A program made the translations under genes and the position numbers. 64,000 bases of DNA from Candidatus Ornithospirochaeta avicola (GTDB lineage: Bacteria; Spirochaetota; Spirochaetia; Sphaerochaetales; Sphaerochaetaceae). The notes under the pieces were generated by a model. That model was not told the DNA's origin. It ran no database searches and worked only from the letters and a program-made list of their open reading frames with translations. Below, one piece after another: positions 1 to 7,599 of the stretch. The first letter of the stretch is position 1. Each line of letters starts with the position of its first letter. The stretch covers positions 124,001 through 188,000 of the forward strand of contig DXHU01000023.1 of assembly GCA_019113245.1 (NCBI GenBank), written 5' to 3'.

Positions 1-53
1 ACAAGCAGAATGCTTACCAGTGCAGCTATTAGCTTTTTAGGAAAATGTTTCAT
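1..53 (-). CDS. N-terminus of an exported protein, cut by the window edge
   Basis: Only the first 17 codons are in the window. The start ATG at 53-51 is preceded by a strong ribosome binding site (GGAGG, 5-6 nt spacing). The visible residues begin with MKHFPKKL followed by a hydrophobic stretch (IAALVSILL), which is the charged n-region and h-region of a signal peptide or lipoprotein signal. No function can be given. Confidence 0.55.
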   Translation of the reverse strand, partial: MKHFPKKLIAALVSILL

Positions 54-150
54 AAAACCTCCTGTCCCTCTGCGGGACCACAGATTCATGATAACACAGC
101 ATGATTATTATTAAAAATACAAAATGTTAAATTTTTGGACTGGATGAGAC

Positions 151-177
151 AAAAAAAAGACCTGCATTCTCTGCAGG
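151..177 (-). terminator. Rho-independent terminator of the 56-residue protein gene
   Basis: On the minus strand a perfect 6-bp stem (CCTGCA, loop GAGAA, TGCAGG) is followed by a run of eight T after a single C. It lies about 20 nt past the stop codon of the small gene at 199-369. Confidence 0.85.
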
Positions 178-198
178 CCATCTCTCTGAAAGAAGGAA

Positions 199-369
199 TT
201 ACATAAGATCCTTTGGCTTTCTTGCTGTGTTTCCTGTCTTCTCACAGTATGCAACGTGGCGAAGCTTTCCATTCTCGAATACGCTCTTCATCTTGATAGC
301 GCCGCCCCATCTGCTTAACAATACCTTAGCACCTTCACGGTGTGCGTTCTTAGAAACGTTACCTGCCAT
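199..369 (-). CDS. small basic protein of unknown function, 56 aa
   Basis: I do not recognise this protein. It begins MAGNVSKNAHREGAK, is rich in Lys and Arg, has one Cys (in HVAYCEKTG) and ends KPKDLM; no membrane segment or signal peptide is visible. The start at 369 has a GGAGGG ribosome binding site 8 nt upstream, a good promoter at 418-446 and its own terminator at 151-177, so it is a self-contained monocistronic unit, probably well expressed. The size, charge and isolated strong signals are reminiscent of small ribosomal or nucleic-acid-associated proteins, but that is only a guess. The reading frame is certain; the function is not. Confidence 0.85.
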   Translation of the reverse strand: MAGNVSKNAHREGAKVLLSRWGGAIKMKSVFENGKLRHVAYCEKTGNTARKPKDLM

Positions 370-417
370 ATATGTAGCCCTCCACGATAGGAATTCTTTT
401 TCTTTTTTGCTTTAAAA

Positions 418-446
418 CTTATAGCAGAAATACGTTCAAAATTCAA
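418..446 (-). promoter_or_regulatory. sigma70-type promoter of the 56-residue protein gene
   Basis: On the minus strand TTGAAT (-35) and TATAAG (-10) are separated by exactly 17 bp. The -10 hexamer ends about 48 nt before the start codon at 369. Confidence 0.65.
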
Positions 447-464
447 GTAAAAGCTATAAGAAAA

Positions 465-488
465 CAAAAAGCCCGGATAAACCGAGCT
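465..488 (-). terminator. terminator after tRNA-Thr
   Basis: On the minus strand AGCTCGG and CCGGGCT form a 7-bp stem with one G-T pair and a TTTAT loop, followed by five T. It begins 5 nt after the tRNA-Thr 3' end. Confidence 0.8.
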
Positions 489-492
489 CTAA

Positions 493-566
493 AGCCCCCT
501 GTCGGATTCGAACCAACGACCCCGAGATTACAAATCACGTGCTCTGGCCAGCTGAGCTAAGGAGGC
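493..566 (-). tRNA. tRNA-Thr (anticodon TGT)
   Basis: The minus strand folds as a cloverleaf. The acceptor stem is GCCTCCT paired with AGGGGGC, the D arm has GCTC/GAGC, the anticodon loop is TTTGTAA with anticodon TGT, and the T loop contains TTCGAAT. The anticodon stem has one T-T mismatch. The 3' CCA is not encoded (discriminator T followed by TT), so CCA must be added after transcription. Confidence 0.92.
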
Positions 567-587
567 ATGTTTATCGCAACGGATAAG

Positions 588-616
588 AAGATAACAGTTT
601 TTATGATTCTGTGCAA
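588..616 (-). promoter_or_regulatory. promoter of tRNA-Thr
   Basis: On the minus strand TTGCAC and TATCTT are spaced by 17 bp. The -10 hexamer lies about 21 nt before the mature 5' end of tRNA-Thr, leaving a short 5' leader for RNase P. Confidence 0.55.
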
Positions 617-685
617 TATATTTTTTGAAAAAAATTTCTGATTTTCAACATCTTCATCGTCCGTTCGCTTCTTTCCTGTCAGGCA

Positions 686-725
686 AAACAGAAAAGAACG
701 GGGCCTGACACAGTCTCAAGCCCCG
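686..725 (-). terminator. terminator of the InlB-like exported protein gene
   Basis: On the minus strand CGGGGCTTGA and TCAGGCCCCG form a 10-bp stem with one G-T pair and a 7-nt loop, followed by a T-rich tract. It sits 8 nt past the stop codon at 733. Confidence 0.85.
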
Positions 726-732
726 CTGCTCT

Positions 733-1905
733 TTATCTGGCCGTCATCGTAAATGAGCTTTCCCACTTGTTCCCTTCTCCGTCTTCAAGAACTACAGTAA
801 AAGGAATGCTCTCGCCGCTTTCTATGCTGTCATCAAGAACAAATGAGACAAGATTGACCATTCCAGAGCGGGAAGAAGGAATTCTCTTGAAGTATCCGCT
901 GCTGGTTATGAACCTTACCCCGTCATTCTCACTTGTCACACTCACACTCAGATCTGATATGTCATCAGTGCCGATATTGTTCACAGCAAAGGAAAGACGG
1001 ATCTGTGTGTTGATTGGAAGTGCAGAATATGGGCTTGCAGAGACATCTGATACATTTAGTGCCTTATAAAGAGGTGTAAAGCTTGCACCGCTTCCGCGCA
1101 CAGTATACTCGCCTGCATTTTTATCAAGATACTCCCCTGTTGTCTCATCTATCCAGCCGGAGAATATATACTCATCCCCGCTTTTGTCGAAATTCGGAAC
1201 CTCAACCACATCCCCTGCCTTAACATTTTCAGTAACGCTTGATTCTCCTGCAACAGGATCTGTAAAGCTTACTGCACTCTGCCAGACTGCATATAATGTA
1301 TGGTCCGTAAGAGGCATTGTTATTGTCTGGCCTGGAAGATAGTCAATCTGGCCGGGAGTTAAACCCCATCCTGCAAGAACACCAAGACGGTTTGAATCAA
1401 ACTGGATTTCATCACTTGACGGCAGCGTTATGCTCTCACCTGGGCGCACGCTCACACTTCTTTTGTAGTTGAAGCTGAAGCCTCCGTCATTTTTGGAATA
1501 ACTTAAAGACAGGATCGGAGAATAATAGCTACTGTTGTCATAAAGCCAGGATGCATCTTCTACAGCTTTGCTCTCATCCTCGTTGACAATAAGGGCAAGA
1601 AGCTTTTCCGTGTCCTCCTTGCTCATCCTCATGTTTACAAGATCTGAAATTTCTGAAAGCGCATCATAATAGAGGCTGTAGTTTTCTTTCTTGATTGCGT
1701 TCTTTGCAGTTTTTTCCTGACTGGATATTTCAGAAGCTATCTTTTCTGTAAGATCTTCATAGATGCTCATAGCCTCCTGTGCATTGCCGTTTGCAAGAGC
1801 AGTCTGGAAATCTGAATAGAGGCTATCTGCAGATTTGGCACTCAAAGTAAATGTAAAGGCAATGAGCAATATAGAAATTAATATTATACCCTTTTTTCCT
1901 TTCAT
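733..1905 (-). CDS. exported protein with InlB B-repeat-like and CARDB-like modules
   Basis: The 390-residue protein starts with a clear signal peptide (MKGKKG, then a hydrophobic stretch, cut near LSAKSA). Residues 30-110 look helical. Residues about 190-215 (MPLTDHTLYAVWQ) and 220-285 (YIFSGWIDETTGEY) match the Listeria-Bacteroides InlB B-repeat pattern of small surface-exposed beta folds. The last 100 residues (LRLSFAVNNIG-like, ending SSFTMTAR) resemble a CARDB-type adhesion domain. The start has an AAGGAG site 7 nt upstream. It is probably periplasmic or surface-exposed; the ligand is unknown. It has its own terminator. Confidence 0.8.
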   Translation of the reverse strand: MKGKKGIILISILLIAFTFTLSAKSADSLYSDFQTALANGNAQEAMSIYEDLTEKIASEISSQEKTAKNAIKKENYSLYYDALSEISDLVNMRMSKEDTEKLLALIVNEDESKAVEDASWLYDNSSYYSPILSLSYSKNDGGFSFNYKRSVSVRPGESITLPSSDEIQFDSNRLGVLAGWGLTPGQIDYLPGQTITMPLTDHTLYAVWQSAVSFTDPVAGESSVTENVKAGDVVEVPNFDKSGDEYIFSGWIDETTGEYLDKNAGEYTVRGSGASFTPLYKALNVSDVSASPYSALPINTQIRLSFAVNNIGTDDISDLSVSVTSENDGVRFITSSGYFKRIPSSRSGMVNLVSFVLDDSIESGESIPFTVVLEDGEGNKWESSFTMTAR

Positions 1906-1981
1906 TCTTTTCTCCTTATGCTTTAAATATCACACGCTCATATGAAAGGAAAATGGCACGTATGTGAAGCTTTCTTGAAGA

Positions 1982-2347
1982 TTAATTAACAAGGTCCGGT
2001 CTTAATTTCACAGCCTTTCTGAGATATACCATATTGGCAGTGCATCTCTTTTCATGATTTACAAGAACAAGAACACGTATCACGCGTTCAAGGGCTCCTG
2101 AAATCTCAGCCTCCTGAGTGCAGAAAAGAGGAACAGAGGCTCCTTTTCCTGTTTTTCTGAAAGATGCAGCCGCATTCTGGCTTTTGATATCAACAGTCTG
2201 GGAAAAATGTATGAATGCTATGTCCTCATCAGTCAGTCCGTTCTTCTGATAAAGCTCATCCATCAACTCCTTGACCGCATCGTCCACATCTTTCACTGAA
2301 TCAAAATCCACAGTTGTCGCACCGCGCAGTGCATATACGTTTTCCAT
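1982..2347 (-). CDS. aroH: chorismate mutase, AroH type
   Basis: This 121-residue protein converts chorismate to prephenate, the branch point to Phe and Tyr. It aligns over its whole length with the Bacillus subtilis AroH trimer fold. All the known active-site positions are present: Arg8, Arg64, Cys76, Glu79, Arg91, Tyr108 and Arg116. The usual C-terminal LRPDL is present. With aroB at 31555-32619 it shows that the shikimate pathway operates in this organism. The start is ATG with a GGGG-containing ribosome binding site. Confidence 0.93.
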   Translation of the reverse strand: MENVYALRGATTVDFDSVKDVDDAVKELMDELYQKNGLTDEDIAFIHFSQTVDIKSQNAAASFRKTGKGASVPLFCTQEAEISGALERVIRVLVLVNHEKRCTANMVYLRKAVKLRPDLVN

Positions 2348-2402
2348 ACTCTATCCCCTGTTTTTTAATGATAAAGCATAAAAAAAGAAAATTAAACAAC
2401 AA

Positions 2403-2744
2403 TCAGAAGCAAAGAGATACCGGACCGGAAAGTGCATGAAAGAATGTCACGGCAGCATCAAGGAAAAGTGCTCCTGCAAGGCGGAGGATGCTCATCAGAA
2501 ACGGCTTATAAACAACAACTGAACTCATCAGAGAAATGTGTATTGAAGAAAATAAAATCCATAAAGATAGAAGCAGCATAAGATAGATGAGTACTGTTGA
2601 TAGGAAAAATGAGAAGCTGGCAAAAGACAGAGAAAGAGAAATGAAAAAAGAGAGTATGTAACATAGAGAGAAAAAGAGAAGAAGGCATAAAAGATATGTG
2701 TGGATTCTCGATGTGAATTCAATCAGTCTTCTGTACTCAAGCAT
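2403..2744 (-). CDS. small hydrophobic membrane protein, unknown
   Basis: A 113-residue frame that begins inside the end of the thiamine pyrophosphokinase gene (22-nt overlap). It has a charged N-terminus (MLEYRRLIEFTSRIH) and then three or four closely packed hydrophobic segments. Ser, Phe and Leu dominate. No family is recognised, and the ribosome binding site is weak. The position directly after thiN and the lack of any other frame argue for a real gene, but low-complexity T-rich DNA can produce such frames by chance. Confidence 0.45.
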   Translation of the reverse strand: MLEYRRLIEFTSRIHTYLLCLLLFFSLCYILSFFISLSLSFASFSFFLSTVLIYLMLLLSLWILFSSIHISLMSSVVVYKPFLMSILRLAGALFLDAAVTFFHALSGPVSLCF

Positions 2745-3346
2745 ACTTCTATTCTACCTTCAGGAGAAAAAAACTCAAGCGGGATTAAAAGCATCAGGCT
2801 CTTGTCTGACCTTATTCTGCACCTTGTCTTCTCCACTCTGTTTGAGAGAGAAATATAAAGAGGGCTGACTTTGTCCTTCTTTATATCCCAGAAAAGGCCC
2901 TCTGTCTCAAGAGAGCATTCGTAAAGAGGAACAATCGACAGAGGAAAAACAATATCCGATTTTATTTCAAAGGAGGATGAGAAATAGATGACCTCACGGG
3001 ATGTGAACCACCTTACAGGAAAACCGTATTTATAGAAGTCCTGCAGTATTGCAATGCTATGGTCAAGTCTTCCTCCCCCGCCTCCGATTAAATCATAGCT
3101 TTTGTTTTTTCTCTTCATGAGTGCAAGCTCAAAATCCGTATAATCCTTGTCAGCAGGATATAAAACTGAGTTCTCAATTTCTTTGTATGATGTGGAATCC
3201 ATGTCCCCCACTGTCAGATCTGCTCTGAGCGAAAGCTTCTTGGCCCTGTCATATCCGCTGTCAGCAGCAATTATTCTGTCATAGCTTTTTTCATCCACGT
3301 CCAGAGCATCAGGGCCCTCGCCTCCGATTATTATCAAATCCTTCAA
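2723..3346 (-). CDS. thiN: thiamine pyrophosphokinase
   Basis: It transfers pyrophosphate from ATP to thiamine to make thiamine diphosphate. The diagnostic pieces are in order: AADSGYDRA near residue 28, TVGDMDST near 45, KDYTDFELAL near 68 and GGGGGRLDHSI near 90. These form the ATP- and Mg-binding catalytic half; the C-terminal half is the beta-sandwich thiamine-binding domain. The length of 207 is normal. The start is TTG at 3346 with only a weak upstream GGGAG 12 nt away. It is transcribed divergently from the DUF1015 gene across a 52-nt gap. Confidence 0.92.
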   Translation of the reverse strand: MKDLIIIGGEGPDALDVDEKSYDRIIAADSGYDRAKKLSLRADLTVGDMDSTSYKEIENSVLYPADKDYTDFELALMKRKNKSYDLIGGGGGRLDHSIAILQDFYKYGFPVRWFTSREVIYFSSSFEIKSDIVFPLSIVPLYECSLETEGLFWDIKKDKVSPLYISLSNRVEKTRCRIRSDKSLMLLIPLEFFSPEGRIEVCLSTED

Positions 3347-3398
3347 TTTTCTTGCTTACTCCCAAAATGTAATTTACCATGAAAGGAGGTAAAAAGAT

Positions 3399-4685
3399 AT
3401 GGATAAAGCAACAATAGAGAAACTCGGAATCAGAACAGCGGACATTCTCCTTCCCAAAAAGGATGTGGACTATTCTAAATGGGCAGTAATTGCCTGCGAC
3501 CAGTTCACCAGCCAGGAGGATTACTGGAGAGAATGCGAGAGCTTCGTCGGACAGGCAGAAAGCACACTGAAGATCATTTACCCGGAAGTGTACCTGGAAA
3601 AAGACAGCAAAGAAGAGAAGGAAAAACGCATTGAGAGCATAAACAGTACAATGGAAAAGTATGTGAAATCCTCTCTTTTTGATGAGTATAAAAACTCGTT
3701 CATACTTGTAAAGAGGACTTGCTCAGCAATTGTACGCTGGGGCCTTGTATGTGCTCTTGATCTTGAAAAGTACGACTATTCATCTTCATCCAGTTCTCTT
3801 ATCAGGGCAACTGAGGGAACTATAAACGAAAGAATTCCGCCAAGAAAGGAAATAAGGAAGAATGCCATACTGGAAAGCCCTCATATCATGGTCCTTATTT
3901 CAGATGAGAAGAAAACCGTCATAGAGAGGCTGCGCGATAAATGCGATAAGCTGAAAAAGCTCTATGATTTTGATCTCATGCAGGGCGGAGGCCACATTGA
4001 AGGCTATCTTGTAGATGATGAGGAGGATATAGATGCTGTTTATTCAGCATTGAATGTCCTCTATGATGAAAATGGGGGAAAGGTGCTCTATCTCATGGGC
4101 GACGGGAACCACAGTCTTGCAACAGCAAAAAGCATATATGAAGACATGAAAGAGAAAAACGAGGATACAGGATTGACCCGATATGCCCTTGTTGAGATAG
4201 AAAACATCTTTGATGACGGTATCTGCTTTGAGCCCATTCATCGCCTTTTCTTCAACATAAGTCTTCCTTGCCTGCTATCAGAGCTGAGCTATGTGGCCAA
4301 AACTGTTGAATTAAAGAGATGCGAAAGCCTTGAGGATGCAGAAAAGGAAATCGAGGACGGAAAGCTCTCCTTTGCAATATGCACAGGCTCTGCTTTCTTC
4401 AAGGCAACACTTTCCGGATGCACAAGCACTCTTTCTGCACGTGTCATCCAGAATCTGATAGATAGAATCAAAGACAAGGTGAAAGTAGACTACATCCATG
4501 GAAGTAAGACTGCAGCTTCGCTTGCAGGAGATGAAAACATTGCCATCATACTTCCTCAGGTAAGAAAAGAAGAATTCTTCTCAACTGTTCTCAAAGATGG
4601 ATCATTTCCAAGAAAGACATTCTCAATTGGACATGCTGAGGAAAAGAGATATTATCTTGAATCAAGAATAATCAAGAAGATCTGA
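3399..4685 (+). CDS. DUF1015 family protein
   Basis: A 428-residue cytoplasmic protein of the DUF1015 (COG4198) family, whose biochemical role is not established. Family landmarks are the N-terminal KWAVIACDQFTSQ segment, the FILVKRT segment near residue 100, and LYLMGDGNHSLATAK near residue 230, where many relatives have DGHHR. Here His is retained but the second His is Asn. A strong ribosome binding site (AAAGGAGG) precedes the ATG. The 3' end runs 24 nt into the convergent tsaC gene. Confidence 0.85.
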   Translation: MDKATIEKLGIRTADILLPKKDVDYSKWAVIACDQFTSQEDYWRECESFVGQAESTLKIIYPEVYLEKDSKEEKEKRIESINSTMEKYVKSSLFDEYKNSFILVKRTCSAIVRWGLVCALDLEKYDYSSSSSSLIRATEGTINERIPPRKEIRKNAILESPHIMVLISDEKKTVIERLRDKCDKLKKLYDFDLMQGGGHIEGYLVDDEEDIDAVYSALNVLYDENGGKVLYLMGDGNHSLATAKSIYEDMKEKNEDTGLTRYALVEIENIFDDGICFEPIHRLFFNISLPCLLSELSYVAKTVELKRCESLEDAEKEIEDGKLSFAICTGSAFFKATLSGCTSTLSARVIQNLIDRIKDKVKVDYIHGSKTAASLAGDENIAIILPQVRKEEFFSTVLKDGSFPRKTFSIGHAEEKRYYLESRIIKKI

Positions 4686-5222
4686 TGCATCATACTTGCC
4701 CTGCCGTATAATCCGGTAGGGCTTTCTGCTCATGTCAACGAGGGTGGACGCAAGCCCTCCCCTGATTTCATCATTCCTGACAATGAAATCAACCTTGCCT
4801 TCATAGCGTGGCAGGATTGTAGAATACTCAAGAAGGCTTTCAGAGCCGGACTGGTTGACGCTTGTTGAGAAAAGAGGACCTGTCTCATCTATCACCGAAA
4901 GAAGATTCTCATCATCAGGGACTCTGACAGCATGTGTCACATTGTCCTTGCCCATGAGGATTACAGTAAGGCTTTCAGGAAAAACCGAATAAAGAATCTC
5001 AGGGACGATAAGTCCTGATGCTTTCAGTTGGGATACAGTCAAAAGTGTTATGAAGCTCTTGCTCTTCGGCCTGTTCTTAATCTCATAAAGCTTTTCCTGG
5101 TTTTTTTCATTTGCCCTCGCATTGAGTCCGTAGATTGTGTCAACAGGGAAAATACCGACCTTATCCTCATTTAAAAGCCTTATGAGGCTAGCTTTATCGT
5201 CTTTCTCAAGTATAGTCGTCAT
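4662..5222 (-). CDS. tsaC: L-threonylcarbamoyladenylate synthase
   Basis: It makes threonylcarbamoyl-AMP from Thr, bicarbonate and ATP for the t6A37 modification of ANN-decoding tRNAs. The YrdC fold is shown by GIFPVDTIYGLNARA near residue 25, KNRPKSKSFITLL near 50, VRVPDDENL near 105, and STSVNQSG near 125. The 186-residue form is the short TsaC type without the Sua5 domain. I place the start at 5222 (MTTILEKDD), which has a GAGAGGA site at the right distance, rather than the longer frame beginning at 5294. It overlaps the end of the DivIC-like gene by 17 nt and is probably co-transcribed with it. Confidence 0.9.
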   Translation of the reverse strand: MTTILEKDDKASLIRLLNEDKVGIFPVDTIYGLNARANEKNQEKLYEIKNRPKSKSFITLLTVSQLKASGLIVPEILYSVFPESLTVILMGKDNVTHAVRVPDDENLLSVIDETGPLFSTSVNQSGSESLLEYSTILPRYEGKVDFIVRNDEIRGGLASTLVDMSRKPYRIIRQGKYDASDLLDYS

Positions 5223-5631
5223 AGTTAATCCTCTCTTTCTTCTTTTTTTCCTTTTTCTTGTTGAAAACAGGAAGAATCGATATGAAAAATGCAAGGAAAG
5301 CAGAAATCAGTATATCCAGGTACAGCGGAAGATAAAAATAATCATCCTCCTCAACATCATCCTGTTCATCAGCGGCCTCAGGCTCATAAGAAGAGGAAGG
5401 AAAGACCAGAACTGTCTCTCCCTTCTCCAGTTCTCCATCATAAAGGCTCATTTCTTTCTGCCTCAGAATCTCAAGCTCAGCTTCCTTTTGCATCCTTTCT
5501 TCTTTCAGTCTTTCAAGTTCTTTTTCACCCCGGATATTGCTTACAACACCGTAGGGTGAGAAGAATGTCACCAGAAGAGAGAGAATTATAATAAAAGCTA
5601 TTAAGAAACTATACAAATTCCGCCTTGTCAT
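5206..5631 (-). CDS. DivIC/FtsB-like membrane protein with a second C-terminal transmembrane segment
   Basis: The 141-residue protein has an N-terminal transmembrane segment (residues about 9-28), then a charged coiled coil (about 35-65, KELERLKEERMQKEAE), as in septum-formation initiators FtsB/DivIC. Unlike those it continues through an acidic linker to a second transmembrane segment (about 104-122) and a Lys-rich tail. A role in division is inferred from the N-terminal half only. A good promoter lies at 5650-5678, and tsaC follows with overlap. Confidence 0.6.
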   Translation of the reverse strand: MTRRNLYSFLIAFIIILSLLVTFFSPYGVVSNIRGEKELERLKEERMQKEAELEILRQKEMSLYDGELEKGETVLVFPSSSYEPEAADEQDDVEEDDYFYLPLYLDILISAFLAFFISILPVFNKKKEKKKKERINYDDYT

Positions 5632-5649
5632 ATTCTAACTTATTGCCTT

Positions 5650-5678
5650 ATAATAATTCTGATTAATCTTGTTATCAA
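5650..5678 (-). promoter_or_regulatory. promoter of the DivIC-like/tsaC operon
   Basis: On the minus strand TTGATA and TATTAT are separated by exactly 17 bp. The -10 hexamer ends 18 nt before the start codon at 5631. Confidence 0.65.
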
Positions 5679-5707
5679 CATGATTAGTTGAAAAATGGAG
5701 GATGATG

Positions 5708-6592
5708 ATGTCCGAATCAAACAAAACTGTCAAGCTTGTAATCACGAGTGTAATTATCTCTGCTGTTGTCTTAGGCATTTTCACCGTGATTTTCTCTCTT
5801 TACATGGTGCCCAATCTTGGCATAACCGATTCTCAGATTTATTCAGTTCTGATGAAGCTTTTCCCGATTGTAATCGGATTGATACTCATTGAAGTGGGAA
5901 TCATGATTGCACGCAGAAACAGGAAGATAGAGAAGAACGAGGAAGATAGGCTCCCAGAAAACCAGTATGTTGATGTATCATCAAACGATCCAGCAAAAGA
6001 AGTTGTAAGGGAAGTTGTCAAGGAAGTCCCTGTTGAGGTCATAAAGGAAGTTGAGAAGGAAGTTCCTGTAGAAGTTATCAAGGAAGTTGTAAGAGAAATT
6101 CCTGTCGAGGTTGTAAAGGAAGTTCCTGTAGAAGTTGAGAAGATAGTGCAGACAGAAGCAGAACCGGTTATAAAGGAAATTGTCAAAGAAGTTCCAATTG
6201 AAGTAGTTAAGGAAGTTGTGATAGAAAAGCCGGTTGAGAAGATAGTTGAAGTCGAGAAGACTGTTGAGGTGCCAGTTGAATCTGCCTACTCTGCTGTTCA
6301 GGAGCGCTCATTCGATTTCCGCTCCGCTCTTTCTGAAGAGATCAAAAACGCAAAGGAAAGCGGATACAGCCTTTCTGTCTGCGCCCTCAAGAGTGCGGAT
6401 GAGCAGAAAATTACAGCGGAAATTGGAAATACTCTTAACTTCACTGAAGACGGAATCACATATGTTATTCTGCCATTTTACAACAAGAGTGAAGCAGATA
6501 GCAGTATGAGAGCATTTAATGCAGACTGCGTTGAATATAACGGACAGAATGAAGAGAAACTGATCTCGCAGGCAAAGAAAGCCGCAAGATAA
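5708..6592 (+). CDS. membrane protein with a long VPVEV-KEV repeat domain
   Basis: The 294-residue protein has two N-terminal transmembrane segments (about residues 9-33 and 45-68), a short charged linker, a repeat region at residues about 97-191 and a globular C-terminal domain of about 100 residues (from RSFDFRSAL). The repeat alternates short Val/Ile-Pro and Lys-Glu units such as EVPVEVIKEV. I chose the third of three tandem ATGs because GGAGG at 5697-5701 then has a 6-nt spacer. No enzyme motif is visible. The repeats may form an extended spacer between membrane and C-terminal domain. It ends in a terminator. Confidence 0.75.
   Translation: MSESNKTVKLVITSVIISAVVLGIFTVIFSLYMVPNLGITDSQIYSVLMKLFPIVIGLILIEVGIMIARRNRKIEKNEEDRLPENQYVDVSSNDPAKEVVREVVKEVPVEVIKEVEKEVPVEVIKEVVREIPVEVVKEVPVEVEKIVQTEAEPVIKEIVKEVPIEVVKEVVIEKPVEKIVEVEKTVEVPVESAYSAVQERSFDFRSALSEEIKNAKESGYSLSVCALKSADEQKITAEIGNTLNFTEDGITYVILPFYNKSEADSSMRAFNADCVEYNGQNEEKLISQAKKAAR
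5996..6280 (+). repeat. in-frame degenerate repeats encoding VPVEV/VKEV units
   Basis: The DNA consists of many near-copies of GAAGTTCCTGTAGAAGTT and GTTAAGGAAGTT type words, all in the same reading frame. They encode alternating E-V-P-V-E-V and K-E-V units. Copy boundaries are irregular, so the number of units is hard to fix by eye. Confidence 0.85.
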
Positions 6593-6610
6593 GATTTTTC
6601 ATCTTCTCAG

Positions 6611-6639
6611 TATCCCTCCCTGCGAGGGATATTTTTTTT
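6611..6639 (+). terminator. terminator of the VPVEV-repeat protein gene
   Basis: TATCCCTC and GAGGGATA form a perfect 8-bp stem with a CCTGC loop, and a run of eight T follows. The T run abuts the stop codon of the convergent rnz gene. Confidence 0.88.
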
Positions 6640-7562
6640 CATTCTTTCAAAGGTATATCAAAGCGCATCCTGTCGCGCGTGAGCACAGTGTGGGGGAAAA
6701 CATTCTTTGCCTCTTCTTCGATTATCTTCAGTTCTGAAGTGCTGTAGCGCGGTGAATAATGCTGCAGACAGAGAGTGGACACGTTTGCATCCCTTGCAAT
6801 ATTTGCAGCCTGAGTGCTCGTCATATGCTTTTTTTCTCTGGCATGAGCTTCAAGAGAGTGTTCAAACATAGCCTCGCAGAAAAGTATGTCTGAATCTCTG
6901 ACAAAAGATGAGATTTCGGGAAAATACTGCGTATCTGTAACATAGCTGAACTTTCTTCCCTTCCTTGCTTCTCCCATTACATCAGAGGGCTTGACTGTCT
7001 TTCCATCAGAGCTTAATACGCTTTCTCCCTTCTGAAGCTTTCCCCATAGAGGCCCTACAGGAACATTAAGTTCTCTTGCTCTGTCTGGAAAGAACTCGCC
7101 TTTTCTTTCCTTTTCCTCAAAAGAATATGCAAAGCATGGTTTTGTATGTCTGAGAGGAAAGGCCCGGATGATATACTCATCATTTTCAAATATAACGCCA
7201 CAAGAAACTTCGCGGAAAATGATTTCATAGTTTATGTACATATCGAGAATCTTCCTGCTCTCTTCTATGTACTCGCCAAGGCGGGCTGGTCCATAAATAT
7301 ATAATGGCTCAGTCCTGTCAACCTGGCTTGAGAGCATTAGAATTCCTGGAAGTCCTGTGACATGATCTGCATGCATATGGGAAATGAAAACAGAATGTAT
7401 CTTCTTCCATTTTAGATTGAGCATCTTTAAAGACACCTGGGTCCCCTCTCCTGCATCAAAAAGGAAACAGTCTCCCTCACGTCGGAGAAGAACGCTTGTA
7501 AGAAAGCGCCCTGGAAGAGGCATCATACCGGATGTACCAAGAGAAAAAACTTCAAAATTCAT
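6639..7562 (-). CDS. rnz: ribonuclease Z
   Basis: It cuts tRNA precursors immediately after the discriminator base. The metallo-beta-lactamase zinc motif HMHADHVTGLPG is near residue 62, the N-terminal LGTSGMMPLPGR motif is typical of RNase Z, and further metal His residues are in LRHTKP and LQHYSPRY. The length of 307 fits the short form. RNase Z acts on tRNA genes that lack an encoded CCA, as both tRNA genes in this window do. The 5' side has no clear ribosome binding site. Confidence 0.92.
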   Translation of the reverse strand: MNFEVFSLGTSGMMPLPGRFLTSVLLRREGDCFLFDAGEGTQVSLKMLNLKWKKIHSVFISHMHADHVTGLPGILMLSSQVDRTEPLYIYGPARLGEYIEESRKILDMYINYEIIFREVSCGVIFENDEYIIRAFPLRHTKPCFAYSFEEKERKGEFFPDRARELNVPVGPLWGKLQKGESVLSSDGKTVKPSDVMGEARKGRKFSYVTDTQYFPEISSFVRDSDILFCEAMFEHSLEAHAREKKHMTSTQAANIARDANVSTLCLQHYSPRYSTSELKIIEEEAKNVFPHTVLTRDRMRFDIPLKE

Positions 7563-7599
7563 GGATTAAAAGTTTAGCCTAAGATCAAAATTAGGGCAA

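Noticed and set aside
2506-2688. Additional short minus-strand frames within the hydrophobic 113-residue gene
   Set aside because: They are alternative frames of the same T-rich stretch; only the 2403-2744 frame is linked by overlap to thiN.
5839-6186. A Thr/Ser-rich minus-strand frame
   Set aside because: It is the antisense reading of the VPVEV repeats; periodic DNA keeps every frame open.
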